Source: Pseudomonas viridiflava
GTDB taxonomy: Bacteria; Pseudomonadota; Gammaproteobacteria; Pseudomonadales; Pseudomonadaceae
Direction: 5' to 3'
Length of the DNA stretch: 50,229 nt
NCBI RefSeq assembly: GCF_900580675.1
Contig: NZ_UTBG01000197.1
Location: 1 to 50,229, forward strand
The notes under the pieces were generated by a model. It worked only from the letters and a program-made list of their open reading frames with translations, made no database searches and was not told the DNA's origin. The translations under genes and the position numbers were made by a program. Shown in pieces: positions 23,248 through 32,334 of this stretch; position 1 is the stretch's first letter, and every line of letters begins with the position of its first letter.

Positions 23248-24360
23248 TCAGAAGTGGATGACGGTACGAATGCTCTTGCCTTCATGCATCAGGTCAAACG
23301 CTTTGTTGATGTCTTCCAGGCCCATGGTGTGGGTGATGAACGTATCCAGCGGGATTTCGCCGGTCTGGGCCATTTCCACGTAGCTTGGCAACTCGGTACG
23401 CCCGCGCACGCCGCCAAACGCCGAACCGCGCCAGACGCGACCGGTCACCAGCTGGAATGGGCGGGTGGAGATTTCCTGGCCGGCACCGGCCACACCGATG
23501 ACCACCGACTCGCCCCAGCCTTTGTGGCAGCACTCGAGGGCGGCGCGCATCAGTTGGACATTGCCGATGCACTCGAAGGAAAAATCCACGCCGCCGTCAG
23601 TCAAATCGACAATAACGTCCTGGATTGGGCGGTCGTAGTCTTTCGGATTGATGCAGTCGGTAGCACCCAGTTGCTTGGCGATTTCAAATTTGGCCGGATT
23701 GATATCGATGGCAATGATGCGACCCGCCTTGGCCTTGACTGCGCCGATAATCGCCGACAGGCCGATACCGCCAAGGCCGAAGACGGCCACGGTGTCGCCC
23801 GGCTGGACTTTGGCCGTGTTGATCACCGCACCGATGCCGGTGGTGACGCCGCAACCCAGCAGGCAGACTTTTTCCAGCGGCGCATCTTTTGAAATCTTGG
23901 CCACGGAAATTTCCGGCAGCACGGTGTACTCGGAGAAAGTAGAAGTGCCCATATAGTGGAAAATCGGCTGACCCTTGTAGGAAAAGCGCGTGGTGCCATC
24001 AGGCATCAGGCCTTTGCCCTGGGTGGAGCGGATGGCCTGGCACAGGTTGGTCTTGCCCGAGAGGCAGAATTTGCACTGTTTGCATTCCGGGGTGTACAGC
24101 GGTATCACGTGGTCGCCAACGGCCACCGAGGTCACGCCCTCGCCGATCGCTTCAACCACCGCACCGCCTTCATGGCCGAGGATCGACGGGAAGATGCCTT
24201 CCGGGTCGGCGCCCGACAGGGTGTAGGCGTCGGTATGGCATACGCCGGACGCGACCACCCGCAACAGCACTTCGCCAGCCTTGGGCATGGCGACATCCAC
24301 TTCAACTATTTCAAGAGGCTTCTTGGCCTCAAAGGCTACGGCAGCGCGGGACTTGATCAT
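23248..24360 (-). CDS. adhC: S-(hydroxymethyl)glutathione dehydrogenase / class III alcohol dehydrogenase
   Basis: The 370-residue zinc-dependent, NAD-linked enzyme oxidises S-(hydroxymethyl)glutathione formed from formaldehyde. The catalytic zinc site includes Cys in ASGVCHTDAYTLSG and the GHEGGAVVEAIG stretch. Structural zinc cysteines are in CKQCKFCLSGKTNLC, and the cofactor site is VAVFGLGGIGLSAIIGA. The ATG at 24360 gives the usual N-terminus MIKSRAAVAFEAKKPLEI; an in-frame ATG at 24408 adds an unlikely extension. It is divergent from a LysR gene across 109 bases and leads the adhC-fghA pair. Confidence 0.97.
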   Translation of the reverse strand: MIKSRAAVAFEAKKPLEIVEVDVAMPKAGEVLLRVVASGVCHTDAYTLSGADPEGIFPSILGHEGGAVVEAIGEGVTSVAVGDHVIPLYTPECKQCKFCLSGKTNLCQAIRSTQGKGLMPDGTTRFSYKGQPIFHYMGTSTFSEYTVLPEISVAKISKDAPLEKVCLLGCGVTTGIGAVINTAKVQPGDTVAVFGLGGIGLSAIIGAVKAKAGRIIAIDINPAKFEIAKQLGATDCINPKDYDRPIQDVIVDLTDGGVDFSFECIGNVQLMRAALECCHKGWGESVVIGVAGAGQEISTRPFQLVTGRVWRGSAFGGVRGRTELPSYVEMAQTGEIPLDTFITHTMGLEDINKAFDLMHEGKSIRTVIHF

Positions 24361-24469
24361 CCGGGTTTCTCCATCAGGCTTAAAATTGATGAGGTGAGTG
24401 TAAAACATAGCTCAGTGATTAATAATCCAGACGAAAGCAAAACTTTATTGCTGTACAGGGATAATCGTC
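24361..24469. promoter_or_regulatory. Divergent adhC / LysR-regulator control region
   Basis: These 109 AT-rich bases separate two divergent starts and must hold both promoters. LysR-type regulators commonly bind such a shared region. I could not point to a single convincing T-N11-A operator or -35/-10 pair, so only the region is called. Confidence 0.5.
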
Positions 24470-25366
24470 ATGCATGAAAACCGCTGGGAAGGCATCGACG
24501 AGTTCGTTGCCGTGGCCGAATGCAGCCAATTCACGGCGGCGGCCGAGCGGCTCGGGGTGTCGTCGTCGCATATCAGCCGGCAGGTGGCGCGCCTGGAAGA
24601 GCGCCTGCAAACACGCTTGCTGTACCGCAGCACGCGCCGGGTGACGTTGACCGAGGCCGGCCAGACCTTCCTGCAACATTGCCAACGTTTGCAGGATGGG
24701 CGCGAAGAAGCCCTGCGCGCAGTGGGCGACCTGGCCAGTGAGCCCAAAGGCATGCTGCGCATGACCTGCGCGGTGGCTTATGGCGAGCGTTTTATCGTGC
24801 CACTGGTGACGCGCTTCATGGGGCTCTACCCGCAGTTGCGCGTGGATGTGGAGCTGAGCAACCGCCAACTGGACCTGGTCCACGAAGGCCTGGACCTGGC
24901 CATCCGCCTCGGACGCCTGGCCGACTCGCGGATGGTCGCCAGCCGCCTCGCACCACGCCGTATGTACCTGTGCGCGTCACCGTCCTACCTGGCTCGGTAT
25001 GGTCGGCCACACAGCGTGTCGGAATTAGGCCGACATAATTGCCTGATCGGCAGCTCGGACATTTGGCAACTGGCCCAGGACGGGCGCGAATTTTCCCAGC
25101 GCGTGCAGGGCAACTGGCGCTGTAACAGTGGGCAAGCGGTGCTGGATGCGGCGTTGCAGGGGGTGGGGTTGTGCCAATTGCCGGACTATTACGTGCTGGA
25201 GCATCTGCACAGCGGTGCGCTGGTGTCGTTGCTGGAGGCGCATCAGCCGCCGAATACGGCGGTGTGGGCGTTGTATCCGCAGCAGCGGCATTTGTCGCCG
25301 AAAGTTCGCAAGCTGGTGGATTACTTGAAGACTGGTCTGGCTGAGCGGCCGGAGTACGGCGGGTAG
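24470..25366 (+). CDS. LysR-family regulator, probably of adhC-fghA (GfnR-like)
   Basis: The 298-residue protein has an N-terminal winged helix-turn-helix (about residues 20-42, TAAAERLGVSSSHISRQVARL) and a C-terminal substrate-binding domain with LDLAIRLGRLADSRMVASRL. It is transcribed away from adhC, the classic layout for a LysR regulator controlling its neighbour. From memory the equivalent gene in P. aeruginosa (PA3630) encodes GfnR, an activator of glutathione-dependent formaldehyde detoxification. The orthology is inferred from position and family, so no symbol is given. Confidence 0.9.
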   Translation: MHENRWEGIDEFVAVAECSQFTAAAERLGVSSSHISRQVARLEERLQTRLLYRSTRRVTLTEAGQTFLQHCQRLQDGREEALRAVGDLASEPKGMLRMTCAVAYGERFIVPLVTRFMGLYPQLRVDVELSNRQLDLVHEGLDLAIRLGRLADSRMVASRLAPRRMYLCASPSYLARYGRPHSVSELGRHNCLIGSSDIWQLAQDGREFSQRVQGNWRCNSGQAVLDAALQGVGLCQLPDYYVLEHLHSGALVSLLEAHQPPNTAVWALYPQQRHLSPKVRKLVDYLKTGLAERPEYGG

Positions 25367-25389
25367 TTATTCAGTGCCTGCACTGGCCT

Positions 25390-25458
25390 CTTCGCGAGCA
25401 AGCCCGCTCCCACATTTTGAAATGCATTCCAAATGTGGGAGCGGGCTTGCTCGCGAAG
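25390..25458. repeat. Palindromic repeat between convergent genes
   Basis: CTTCGCGAGCAAGCCCGCTC (from 25390) and GAGCGGGCTTGCTCGCGAAG (ending 25458) are exact inverted copies, extended through CCCACATTT/AAATGTGGG. The whole stem is about 28 bp around a 13-base loop. It sits between the convergent LysR and ispD genes and could stop transcription from both sides, though it lacks a T-run. Confidence 0.9.
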
Positions 25459-25479
25459 GGGTCGACACGGTTTAACTGA

Positions 25480-26187
25480 CTACCTGCGGTTAGCCCACCG
25501 CACCCTGAGCCACTCCAGATCTTCCGGCCGCGTCACCTTGATATTGTCCGATCGCCCCTCGATCAAGCGCGGCGCCTGGCCGGACCATTCCATGGCAGAG
25601 GCTTCATCGGTGATCACCGCATCGGCCACCAGGCTGTCAGCAAGGGCGCGGTGCAAGGCGCCCAGACGGAACATCTGTGGTGTGTAGGCTTGCCAGATCA
25701 GGCTGCGGTCGACGGTTTCGACCACACGCCCGTGCTTATCGACTCGCTTGAGGGTGTCGCGAGCCGGCACGGCCAGCAGACCGCCCACCGGGTCGTCCGC
25801 CAGTTCAGTCAGCAGTTTGTCGAGGTCAGCGCGACTCAGGTTCGGCCGTGCCGCATCGTGCACCAGCACCCAATCATCATCACTGGCCCCCAAAGCGTTC
25901 AGCTGCAACAGCGCGTTGAGCACCGAACCGGAACGCTCCGAACCGCCGTCCGCACGGTGAATGCGCGGGTCCATGGCACACGCCAGGGTAGGCCAATACG
26001 GATCATCGGAAGCGAGGCTGACCACCACACCCTTGAGGCCTGGATGATCGAGAAAACAGCCAAGGCTGTGTTCGAGAATAGTGCGCCCGCCCAGTTGCAG
26101 ATACTGCTTGGGACGGTCCGCGGCCATACGGGCACCGACGCCCGCGGCAGGAATCACGGCCCAGAAGGCCGGCGAACAGTGGTTCAT
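25480..26187 (-). CDS. ispD: 2-C-methyl-D-erythritol 4-phosphate cytidylyltransferase
   Basis: The 235-residue enzyme joins CTP and methylerythritol phosphate in the isoprenoid pathway. The nucleotide-binding motif is IPAAGVGARMAADRPKQYLQ near the N-terminus, with VLVHDAARPNLS and TDEASAMEWSG further on. It overlaps ftsB by four bases at the start codon, so the two are translationally coupled, an arrangement conserved in gammaproteobacteria. Confidence 0.97.
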   Translation of the reverse strand: MNHCSPAFWAVIPAAGVGARMAADRPKQYLQLGGRTILEHSLGCFLDHPGLKGVVVSLASDDPYWPTLACAMDPRIHRADGGSERSGSVLNALLQLNALGASDDDWVLVHDAARPNLSRADLDKLLTELADDPVGGLLAVPARDTLKRVDKHGRVVETVDRSLIWQAYTPQMFRLGALHRALADSLVADAVITDEASAMEWSGQAPRLIEGRSDNIKVTRPEDLEWLRVRWANRR

Positions 26188-26462
26188 TGGGCCAACTGGT
26201 AGAGGGTCTCGCCCTCCTTGACCATGCCCAACTCATGACGAGCCCGCTCTTCAACGGTCTCCGTACCTTTTTTCAACTCAAGCACTTCAGCATCGAGGAC
26301 GCGGTTGCGCTCCAGCAGGACTTCGTTTTCGGCGTGCTGTGCAGCAATTTGCTCGGTCAGGTCTTTCACCTGCGCAAAGCTGCCACTACCTACCCATAGG
26401 CGGTACTGCAGGCCAGCGAGCAGCAAGAGCAAGACGAGGAACAACCAATTGGGACTGCGCAT
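26184..26462 (-). CDS. ftsB: Cell division protein FtsB
   Basis: The 92-residue bitopic membrane protein joins FtsL and FtsQ in the divisome. Its short cytoplasmic start MRSPN is followed by one membrane helix (WLFLVLLLLLAGLQYRLWV) and a periplasmic coiled coil (QVKDLTEQIAAQHAENEVLLERNRVLDAEV as heptads). The ATG at 26462 gives the family N-terminus; a longer in-frame start at 26525 would put 21 extra residues before the helix. It overlaps ispD downstream. Confidence 0.95.
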   Translation of the reverse strand: MRSPNWLFLVLLLLLAGLQYRLWVGSGSFAQVKDLTEQIAAQHAENEVLLERNRVLDAEVLELKKGTETVEERARHELGMVKEGETLYQLAQ

Positions 26463-26520
26463 CGAATATCGGGTATCCAGTGAAAAAAGACAGCCATGCA
26501 AAACTTTTACAGCAACTGAT

Positions 26521-26552
26521 AGCACGAAGCCTGGAAAACCCAGGCTTGTGCT
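26521..26552. other. Long stem-loop between eno and ftsB
   Basis: AGCACGAAGCCTGG pairs with CCAGGCTTGTGCT, a 13-bp stem with one bulged G and a short A-rich loop. It lies 58 bases upstream of ftsB in the 171-base eno-ftsB gap. No T-run follows on the minus strand, so attenuation or an mRNA processing site is more likely than full termination. The function is not established. Confidence 0.5.
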
Positions 26553-26633
26553 TGATAGCCATCAGATTAGCGCTGAATTTCACTCTCTCGAGTTTTTTCG
26601 GACGCTGTCTGTCGACTTTCTACCACTCAGCAA

Positions 26634-27923
26634 TCAGCCACGAAACTCGCCACGACCGTTGTACTTGGCTTTACCCGCCAGTTGCTCTTCGATACGCAGC
26701 AATTGGTTGTACTTGGAAACGCGGTCGGAACGGCACAGGGAGCCGGTCTTGATCTGGCCCGCCGAAGTGCCCACGGCCAGGTCGGCAATGGTCGAGTCTT
26801 CGGTTTCGCCGGAGCGGTGCGAGATCACGGCAGTGTAGCCCGCAGCCTTGGCCATCTGGATGGCTTCAAGGGTTTCGGTCAAGGTGCCGATCTGGTTGAA
26901 CTTGATCAGGATCGAGTTGGCGATCTTCTTGTCGATGCCTTCTTTCAGGATCTTGGTGTTGGTCACGAACAAGTCGTCGCCCACCAGCTGGATTTTCTCG
27001 CCGATCTTGTCGGTGAGGATTTTCCAGCCATCCCAGTCGGACTCGTCCAGGCCATCTTCGATCGAGATGATCGGATAGCGCTCGGTCAGGCCTTTCAGGT
27101 AGTCGGCGAAACCTTCGGAGTTGAACACCTGGCCTTCGCCGGACAGGTTGTATTTACCGTCCTCGTAGAACTCGCTGGCCGCGCAGTCCAGGGCCAGAGT
27201 CACGTCGGTACCCAGCTTGTAACCAGCGTTGGCTACGGCTTCGGAGATCACTTTGAGTGCATCTTCGTTGGACGCCAGGTTCGGCGCGAAACCACCTTCG
27301 TCACCCACGGCAGTGCTCAGGCCACGGGCCTTCAGCACAGCTTTGAGGTGGTGGAAAATCTCGGTGCCCATGCGCAGGCCTTCGGAGAAGGTCTTGGCGC
27401 CAACCGGCTGGACCATGAATTCCTGGATATCGACGTTGTTATCCGCGTGCTCGCCACCGTTGATGATGTTCATCATCGGCACCGGCATCGAGTACACACC
27501 CGGCGTGCCGTTCAGGTTGGCAATGTGCGCGTACAGCGGCAGGTCTTGGTCCTGTGCGGCGGCCTTGGCAGCCGCCAGGGACACGGCGAGGATCGCGTTG
27601 GCGCCGAGGCTGCCTTTGTTTTCGGTGTTATCAAGCTTGATCATCGCGTGATCGAGGGCTTTCTGGTCAACAGGGTCCTTGCCCAGCAACAGGTCACGGA
27701 TCGGGCCGTTGATGTTGGCTACAGCCTTGAGTACACCCTTGCCCAGGTAACGGCTCTTGTCGCCATCACGCAGTTCCAGCGCTTCGCGCGAACCGGTGGA
27801 AGCACCGGACGGCGCGCAGGCGCTGCCGATGATGCCGTTATCGAGAAGCACGTCGGCTTCGACGGTGGGGTTGCCACGGGAGTCGAGAACTTCACGACCT
27901 TTGATGTCGACGATTTTTGCCAT
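26634..27923 (-). CDS. eno: Enolase
   Basis: The 429-residue glycolytic enzyme interconverts 2-phosphoglycerate and phosphoenolpyruvate and in many proteobacteria is also part of the RNA degradosome. The N-terminus MAKIVDIKGREVLDSRGNPTVE, the magnesium-site segments around ALDCAASEF and SIEDGLDESDW, and the catalytic-region SHRSGETEDSTIADLAVG are complete. The ATG at 27923 is the conserved start; the upstream in-frame ATG at 28022 would add 33 unrelated residues. kdsA lies upstream with a 157-base gap that may hold an eno promoter. Confidence 0.98.
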   Translation of the reverse strand: MAKIVDIKGREVLDSRGNPTVEADVLLDNGIIGSACAPSGASTGSREALELRDGDKSRYLGKGVLKAVANINGPIRDLLLGKDPVDQKALDHAMIKLDNTENKGSLGANAILAVSLAAAKAAAQDQDLPLYAHIANLNGTPGVYSMPVPMMNIINGGEHADNNVDIQEFMVQPVGAKTFSEGLRMGTEIFHHLKAVLKARGLSTAVGDEGGFAPNLASNEDALKVISEAVANAGYKLGTDVTLALDCAASEFYEDGKYNLSGEGQVFNSEGFADYLKGLTERYPIISIEDGLDESDWDGWKILTDKIGEKIQLVGDDLFVTNTKILKEGIDKKIANSILIKFNQIGTLTETLEAIQMAKAAGYTAVISHRSGETEDSTIADLAVGTSAGQIKTGSLCRSDRVSKYNQLLRIEEQLAGKAKYNGRGEFRG

Positions 27924-28080
27924 TGTTGTAAACACTCCAAAGTTGACGAAAACGACGCAGCTGAAGGAAATCTTTTGACCGACCGCAAGGGTGGAACAAC
28001 GGGGCAGGCTTGCAGGCGACAAGGCTCAGGCCCGCAGACCTGAGCGTAAAGCGAGGGAAAGTCTACCGGAGAAATGGCGC

Positions 28081-28926
28081 TTACGCGGTCTCTACCGTCG
28101 GAAAACTCTTGACCAGTTCATCCATTTGCTTGAGCTGGGCCAAAAACGGCTCCAGCTTGTCCAGGCGCAGCGCGCATGGGCCGTCGCATTTGGCGTTGTC
28201 CGGGTCCGGGTGGGCTTCCAGGAACAGGCCGGCCAGGGACTGGCTGATGCCGGCCTTGGCCAGGTCCAGCACTTGGGCACGACGCCCGCCCGCGGAATCG
28301 GCGCGACCACCGGGCATTTGCAGCGCGTGGGTCACGTCGAAGAACACCGGGTATTCGAACTGTTTCATGATGCCGAAACCGAGCATGTCCACCACGAGGT
28401 TGTTGTAGCCGAAGCTCGAACCCCGCTCGCAGAGGATCAACTGGTCGTTACCCGCTTCCACGCATTTGTTCAGGATGTGTTTCATTTCCTGGGGCGCGAG
28501 GAACTGGGCTTTCTTGATATTGATCACAGCGCCGGTCTTGGCCATGGCGACCACAAGGTCGGTCTGGCGCGACAGGAAGGCCGGCAACTGGATGATGTCG
28601 CACACCTCGGCGACCACGGCAGCCTGCTCAGGCTCGTGGACGTCGGTGATGATCGGCACGCCGAAGGCTTGCTTGATGTCCTGGAAGATCCGCATGCCTT
28701 CTTCAAGGCCCGGGCCGCGATAGGAAGTCACGGACGAACGGTTGGCCTTGTCGAAGCTGGCCTTGAACACGTAGGGGATACCCAGCTTCTGGGTCACCTT
28801 TACGTACTCTTCACAGACCTGCATCGCCATGTCGCGGCTTTCCAGCACGTTCATGCCGCCGAACAGCACCATGGGCTTGTCGTTGGCAATCTCGATGTCG
28901 CCTACGCGAATGATCTTCTGGGCCAT
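28081..28926 (-). CDS. kdsA: 3-deoxy-D-manno-octulosonate 8-phosphate synthase
   Basis: The 281-residue enzyme condenses arabinose 5-phosphate with phosphoenolpyruvate to make KDO-8-phosphate for lipopolysaccharide. Typical stretches are VLFGGMNVLESRD, FKASFDKANRSSVTSYRGPG, TDVHEPEQA and DVTHALQMPGG. The start MAQKIIRVGDIEIAN is the family one. It is five bases downstream of pyrG, so the two are cotranscribed; PEP made by the next gene product, enolase, is its substrate. Confidence 0.97.
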   Translation of the reverse strand: MAQKIIRVGDIEIANDKPMVLFGGMNVLESRDMAMQVCEEYVKVTQKLGIPYVFKASFDKANRSSVTSYRGPGLEEGMRIFQDIKQAFGVPIITDVHEPEQAAVVAEVCDIIQLPAFLSRQTDLVVAMAKTGAVINIKKAQFLAPQEMKHILNKCVEAGNDQLILCERGSSFGYNNLVVDMLGFGIMKQFEYPVFFDVTHALQMPGGRADSAGGRRAQVLDLAKAGISQSLAGLFLEAHPDPDNAKCDGPCALRLDKLEPFLAQLKQMDELVKSFPTVETA

Positions 28927-28931
28927 CAGGG

Positions 28932-30563
28932 TTACGCCTTCTTCTGATGTTGCGTCAGTGCTGCTTTGACGAAACCGCTGAACAACGGGTGACCGTCGCG
29001 CGGCGTCGAGGTGAACTCAGGGTGGAACTGGCACGCCACGAACCACGGATGATCCGGCGCCTCGACCACTTCAACCAGCGCGCCATCACCGGAGCGACCG
29101 GAGATTTTCAGGCCGGCCTCTTTGATCTGCGGCAGCAGGTTGTTGTTCACTTCGTAGCGGTGGCGGTGACGCTCGACGATCACGTCCTTGCCGTAGCAAT
29201 CGTGAACCAGCGAGCCCGGCTCCAGCAGGCAATCCTGCGCGCCGAGGCGCATGGTGCCGCCCAGGTCGGAGGCTTCGGTACGGGTTTCAACGGCGCCGGT
29301 GGCGTCTTCCCACTCGGTGATCAAGCCCACGACCGGGTGGCCGCTCTTGCTGTCGAACTCGGTGGAGTTGGCGTCTTTCCAGCCCAGCACGTTACGGGCG
29401 AACTCGATAACGGCCACTTGCATGCCCAGGCAGATGCCCAGGTACGGAACCTTGTTCTCACGGGCGTACTGCACGGCCGTGATCTTGCCTTCCACGCCAC
29501 GCAGGCCGAAACCGCCTGGTACGAGGATCGCATCGACGCCTTCGAGCAGCGCGGTGCCCTGGTTCTCGATGTCTTCGGAATCGATGTAGCGCAGGTTGAC
29601 CTTGGTGCGGTTGCTGATACCGGCGTGGCTCATCGCTTCGATCAGCGACTTGTACGCGTCCAGCAGTTCCATGTACTTGCCGACCATGGCAATGGTGACT
29701 TCGTGCTCAGGGTTGAGCTTGGCGTCGACCACGGCTTCCCACTCGGACAGGTCCGCGCCGTTGCACTGCAGGCCGAAACGCTCGACGACAAAATCGTCTA
29801 GGCCTTGCGAATGCAGGATGCCCGGGATCTTGTAGATGGTGTCGGCGTCTTCCAGGGCAATTACCGCACGTTCTTCAACGTTGGTGAATTGCGCGATTTT
29901 GCGACGCGAAGAGATGTCGATCGGGTGATCGGAGCGGCAGACCAGCACGTCCGGCTGCAGGCCGATGGAACGCAGTTCCTTGACCGAGTGCTGGGTAGGC
30001 TTGGTTTTGGTTTCGCCGGCAGTGGCGATGTACGGCACCAGCGTCAGGTGCATCAGCATCGCGCGCTTGGCGCCGACTTCGAAACGCAGCTGGCGGATGG
30101 CTTCGAGGAACGGTTGGGACTCGATGTCACCCACGGTGCCACCGATCTCGACCATCGCCACGTCGGCATCGCCTGCACCCTTGATGATGCGGCGCTTGAT
30201 TTCGTCGGTGATGTGCGGGATCACCTGGATGGTTGCACCCAGGTAGTCACCACGGCGCTCTTTGCGCAGCACGTGCTCGTAGACACGGCCGGTGGTGAAG
30301 TTGTTGTTCTGGGTCATGGTCGTGCGGATGAACCGCTCGTAGTGGCCCAGGTCCAGGTCGGTCTCGGCGCCGTCGTGTGTGACGAACACTTCACCGTGCT
30401 GGAACGGGCTCATGGTGCCCGGGTCAACGTTGATGTACGGGTCCAGCTTGAGCATGGTGACCTTAAGTCCCCGCGCCTCCAGGATGGCCGCCAATGAAGC
30501 GGAGGCAATGCCTTTCCCCAATGAAGAAACAACACCGCCCGTGACGAATATGTAGCGCGTCAT
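28932..30563 (-). CDS. pyrG: CTP synthase
   Basis: The 543-residue enzyme makes CTP from UTP, ATP and glutamine. The N-terminal synthetase domain opens with MTRYIFVTGGVVSSLGKGI (P-loop) and has GTVGDIESQPFLEAIRQ. The C-terminal class I glutaminase domain has the nucleophile Cys in YLGICLGMQ and the His/Glu pair in CQFHPEFTS. The length is that of the family. CTP made here feeds IspD, CdsA and CMP-KDO synthesis, all linked to neighbouring genes. The 273 bases before it (30564-30836) hold only the pyrG leader and I see no gene there. Confidence 0.98.
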   Translation of the reverse strand: MTRYIFVTGGVVSSLGKGIASASLAAILEARGLKVTMLKLDPYINVDPGTMSPFQHGEVFVTHDGAETDLDLGHYERFIRTTMTQNNNFTTGRVYEHVLRKERRGDYLGATIQVIPHITDEIKRRIIKGAGDADVAMVEIGGTVGDIESQPFLEAIRQLRFEVGAKRAMLMHLTLVPYIATAGETKTKPTQHSVKELRSIGLQPDVLVCRSDHPIDISSRRKIAQFTNVEERAVIALEDADTIYKIPGILHSQGLDDFVVERFGLQCNGADLSEWEAVVDAKLNPEHEVTIAMVGKYMELLDAYKSLIEAMSHAGISNRTKVNLRYIDSEDIENQGTALLEGVDAILVPGGFGLRGVEGKITAVQYARENKVPYLGICLGMQVAVIEFARNVLGWKDANSTEFDSKSGHPVVGLITEWEDATGAVETRTEASDLGGTMRLGAQDCLLEPGSLVHDCYGKDVIVERHRHRYEVNNNLLPQIKEAGLKISGRSGDGALVEVVEAPDHPWFVACQFHPEFTSTPRDGHPLFSGFVKAALTQHQKKA

Positions 30564-30836
30564 GAAAAACCCTAGAAGTCTGCGTTAAAGCGGTCCGAGC
30601 CGCCGGGGAAAGCGAAGAGAGGCCGAAGCCCCCGATCACCTGCATTAATCACAGTGCACCTTTCAAAAAAACCGCCGCGTTGTGACAGACCAGCAATGAA
30701 ACACCGGTACGTTGATCGCTACACATTTTTTGGAATCGCCCAGCAAAGACTGCTTGGTAATCGGCAACTGCTGCGATTCAGGCGAATCCACAGAAGTTGT
30801 ATCAAGAAGGGAGCGTAGTCTACCGGAAAGGCTCTA

Positions 30837-32156
30837 TCAGCTCAAACCTTGATCGCAGGTCTGTGGCACCCAATGTAATTGCCAGCCACCCGGCGGCATG
30901 GCCCATAACCCTGCAAGGCATGGGACAGCCAGCAATCGCTGGCCCTGATACAGCAGCGGCAATCTGCCACGGACGAAGCCCGGCAACCCACTTTCATTAA
31001 GCAGACGCTTCAAGTCGCGCCGCCCGCGACCTGGCACTTCGATGATTTCGCCGCCTTGGCGATAACCGATCACCAGCGGACCCTCAGGGGCATTGCCGAT
31101 AAATTTCAGCTGACCATTGCCGGGTAACTCTAGTGTGTTTTGCGGATCGGGCCAGCTCACCGACGCGTCGGAAAATTCCGACCACGTGGCGGGTAACCAC
31201 CAGATGCGCTCGCCGCAACGGCGCAACTCGCCGTCCGCCAGGGGCCATATGGGCTGAGCGTCGGCCTTGGCATCGCGCAGGGAATACCAACCGGCCCAGT
31301 GGTCGCTGTCGGGTAAACGGGTCAGTGGGTTCAGCCAGTGGCGCAGGGCATTGCGTTGTCGGGCGTCGGAAAGCTCGCGTAATGGCGCAATGGCCAATGA
31401 CGGTAGCGGCAGCCACGGAAACGCCGAAGGCTGGTCGCAGGCTTGCAGGTCCAGGACGGCCAACTCGTCGAGCAGGCCCTGGGCTTCGCTCAAGTGCGCG
31501 GCGGTGCGGGCCAGGCTCGTTACGGCCTGGGGCCACCGTTCAGTCAACGCCGGGAGCACACGATGGCGCAGGTAATTGCGCGAGAACCGCGGATCGGCAT
31601 TGGAGGGGTCTTCGATCCACTTCAATTGGTGCTCATGGGCATAGGCTTCCAATTCAACGCGCGAAGCATCCAGCAAAGGCCGCACTAAATACCCAGCCGC
31701 CAATGGGCGATGCACCGGCATTGCCGCCAACCCGCGCACCCCGGCCCCACGCAGCAGGCGAAACAACAGGGTTTCAGCCTGATCATCGCGATGCTGGCCG
31801 GTGAGCATCACCTGCCCTGCTCCAGTCACCTCGGTAAACGCCTGATAACGTGCATCGCGTGCTGCGCGCTCAAGGCTGGCGCCAGGCTGCACATGCACGC
31901 GCATGACCCGCAAGGGCACGCCCAGACGGTCACATACCGACTGGCAATGACTGGGCCAGGCGTCACCGGTAGCTTGCAGGCCATGGTGGACATGCACTGC
32001 GCTGAGCGGCGGGAGGGTTTCGGTTTTCGCCAGCGAGGCCAGGAGGTGCAACAGCACGGTGGAATCGAGCCCGCCAGAGAAGGCGATGTGCCAGACCGGG
32101 GCGTTGCGCCACGGGGCCAGGGTTTGCAGGAGGTGGGCGGTTAGAGCCGGCTTCAT
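30837..32156 (-). CDS. tilS: tRNA(Ile)-lysidine synthase
   Basis: The 439-residue enzyme attaches lysine to C34 of tRNA-Ile(CAU), changing its codon reading from AUG to AUA. The PP-loop motif S27-G-G-L-D-S32 in HIAFSGGLDSTVLLHLL is intact, with LTGQHRDDQAETLLFRLLRG and SNADPRFSRNYLRHRVLP further on. A C-terminal TilS domain is present from about residue 350. It lies alone between pyrG and a palindrome that separates it from accA. Confidence 0.96.
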   Translation of the reverse strand: MKPALTAHLLQTLAPWRNAPVWHIAFSGGLDSTVLLHLLASLAKTETLPPLSAVHVHHGLQATGDAWPSHCQSVCDRLGVPLRVMRVHVQPGASLERAARDARYQAFTEVTGAGQVMLTGQHRDDQAETLLFRLLRGAGVRGLAAMPVHRPLAAGYLVRPLLDASRVELEAYAHEHQLKWIEDPSNADPRFSRNYLRHRVLPALTERWPQAVTSLARTAAHLSEAQGLLDELAVLDLQACDQPSAFPWLPLPSLAIAPLRELSDARQRNALRHWLNPLTRLPDSDHWAGWYSLRDAKADAQPIWPLADGELRRCGERIWWLPATWSEFSDASVSWPDPQNTLELPGNGQLKFIGNAPEGPLVIGYRQGGEIIEVPGRGRRDLKRLLNESGLPGFVRGRLPLLYQGQRLLAVPCLAGLWAMPPGGWQLHWVPQTCDQGLS

Positions 32157-32208
32157 AGCAAAGTACCGCCATCAATCTGGAATGCGATAAACGAGCATAC
32201 ACAAAGCA

Positions 32209-32302
32209 AATGTGGGAGCGGGCTTGCTCGCGAATGCGGCGTGTCAGTCACTGAATATATTGACTGATATACCGTATTCGCGAGCAAGCCCGCTCCCACA
32301 TT
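32209..32302. repeat. Palindromic repeat between tilS and accA
   Basis: AATGTGGGAGCGGGCTTGCT (from 32209) and AGCAAGCCCGCTCCCACATT (ending 32302) are perfect inverted copies that continue inward through CGCGAAT/ATTCGCG. A second pair, GTCAGTCA and TGACTGAT, is in the loop. It belongs to the same class as the copy at 25390-25458. Confidence 0.9.
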
Positions 32303-32334
32303 AGTACTGCATTGTCTGCCAGATCAGGTTTTGA

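Noticed and set aside
26682..28043. 453-codon plus-strand frame opposite enolase
   Set aside because: Antisense to eno; long open frames on the opposite strand are expected at this GC content.
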